NCBI GenBank assembly: GCA_013003255.1
Contig: JABDJZ010000031.1
Span: 1 to 6,268, forward strand
DNA: 6,268 bases
Reading direction: 5' to 3'
DNA from: Rhodothermales bacterium
GTDB taxonomy: Bacteria > Bacteroidota > Rhodothermia > Rhodothermales > UBA10348
Position numbers and translations under genes: made by a program. The notes beneath the pieces were generated by a model. It was not told the origin of the DNA and searched no databases. It worked only from the letters and a program-made list of their open reading frames with translations. Every line of letters starts with the position of its first letter. Position 1 is the stretch's first letter. This document shows, piece by piece, positions 5,673 through 6,268 of this stretch.

Positions 5673-6268
5673 CTACGCCCCGGCTGCCCGTGCCAATTCG
5701 TCCAGCGCGGCGAGCGTCACCTCGATGTCCTCACGCGTCGTACGCGGATTGATGGGGCAGAGGCGGATCACATAGCGACCACCGAGCAGGGTGGAACTGA
5801 CCATGGCAACGCCGCTCTCGCGCAGTTGCCTGACCAGCCCCGCGTTCCGCCGGTTGAAGTCCGACTCGGAGGCACCGACAAACCGGAAGGTGAGAATGGC
5901 CATGGAAGGCGGCGTGACCACCTCCCATCCATCCATGTCCTGAATCAGAGCCTCTGCGTGGTCCGCGAGTTCGAAAGCGTGGTCAATGGCCTGACCCACG
6001 GCCCGAGCCCCGAACGTCTTGAGGGTCAGCCACAGTCCGAGGGCACGAAACGAACGCGACAGCTGGACACCGTACTCGCAGTAGTTCGTCTCCTCATCCT
6101 CCAGCAGGGTATCCCGCATGTATTCAGGGTGGATGGCGTAGGCCGCCCGAAGGGCCGCAGCATCACGAACCAGCAGGCATCCGCATTCGAAAGGCTGGAA
6201 GAGCCATTTATGCGGATCCAGCGCGATGGAATCCGCCCGGTCGAGGCCTGCGAGCGCCGCGCGGCCCC
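5673..6268 (-). CDS. PLP-dependent group II (aromatic amino-acid type) decarboxylase, C-terminal part
   Basis: The gene enters from the right edge and ends at a TAG (5673-5675). About 198 residues are visible, roughly the C-terminal 40% of a usual ~470-500-residue enzyme. The frame is open through the edge, so the ATG at 6117-6119 is internal and not the start. Just inside the edge, ADSIALDPHKWLFQPFECG carries the Schiff-base lysine (codon 6207-6209) in the DPHKW context typical of DOPA/tyrosine/tryptophan and related group II decarboxylases. Downstream features of the family follow: YGVQLSRSFRALGLWLTLKTFG, then the small C-terminal domain with TPPSMAILTFRF and GGRYVIRLCPINPRTTREDI. It should remove the alpha-carboxyl group from an amino acid in the cytoplasm. 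The substrate depends partly on N-terminal residues outside the window. It is convergent with the amidohydrolase. Confidence 0.92.
   Translation of the reverse strand, partial: GRAALAGLDRADSIALDPHKWLFQPFECGCLLVRDAAALRAAYAIHPEYMRDTLLEDEETNYCEYGVQLSRSFRALGLWLTLKTFGARAVGQAIDHAFELADHAEALIQDMDGWEVVTPPSMAILTFRFVGASESDFNRRNAGLVRQLRESGVAMVSSTLLGGRYVIRLCPINPRTTREDIEVTLAALDELARAAGA

Overview
The window is a gene-dense, high-GC bacterial chromosome segment of about 6.3 kb. It holds four complete protein genes and two genes cut by the window edges. The best clue to the host is the M1-type metallopeptidase, which has a signal peptide and ends in a type A type IX secretion (T9SS) sorting domain. T9SS is essentially confined to the Bacteroidota and relatives. 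With high GC and a Bacteroidota-style outer-membrane or secreted protein set, a Rhodothermota/Rhodothermales-like marine lineage is the best guess. This is inference, not proof.

Layout. (1) Bases 2-166 (+) are the 3' end of an unrecognised gene whose visible tail carries an HxxHxH motif and two cysteines. (2) Bases 148-4183 (-) form a tight three-gene unit, read right to left: a MoxR/magnesium-chelatase-like AAA+ ATPase, the T9SS-exported M1 peptidase, and an SSAT-like GNAT acetyltransferase. Both internal junctions are 4-base ATGA stop/start overlaps. (3) Bases 4184-4258 are a compact divergent intergenic region. It contains a 15-codon ORF with a strong Shine-Dalgarno sequence whose TGA also overlaps the ATPase ATG in an ATGA, plus two mutually exclusive inverted-repeat pairings. 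(4) Bases 4259-5608 (+) encode an exported metal-dependent amidohydrolase. (5) Bases 5673-6268 (-) are the C-terminal part of a PLP-dependent group II decarboxylase, convergent with the amidohydrolase and cut by the right edge.

How the genes may work together. The overlaps suggest that the ATPase, peptidase and acetyltransferase are translated from one message, but their functions do not make an obvious pathway: a cytoplasmic remodelling ATPase, a secreted peptidase, and a cytoplasmic N-acetyltransferase. The amidohydrolase (small-molecule or dipeptide-like hydrolysis in the envelope) and the decarboxylase (amino-acid decarboxylation) could loosely fit peptide and amino-acid scavenging. I see no direct sequence link between them. 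No mobile elements, CRISPR arrays, tRNA or rRNA genes were seen. The most unusual signal is the possible leader-peptide and alternative-hairpin arrangement in front of the ATPase gene.
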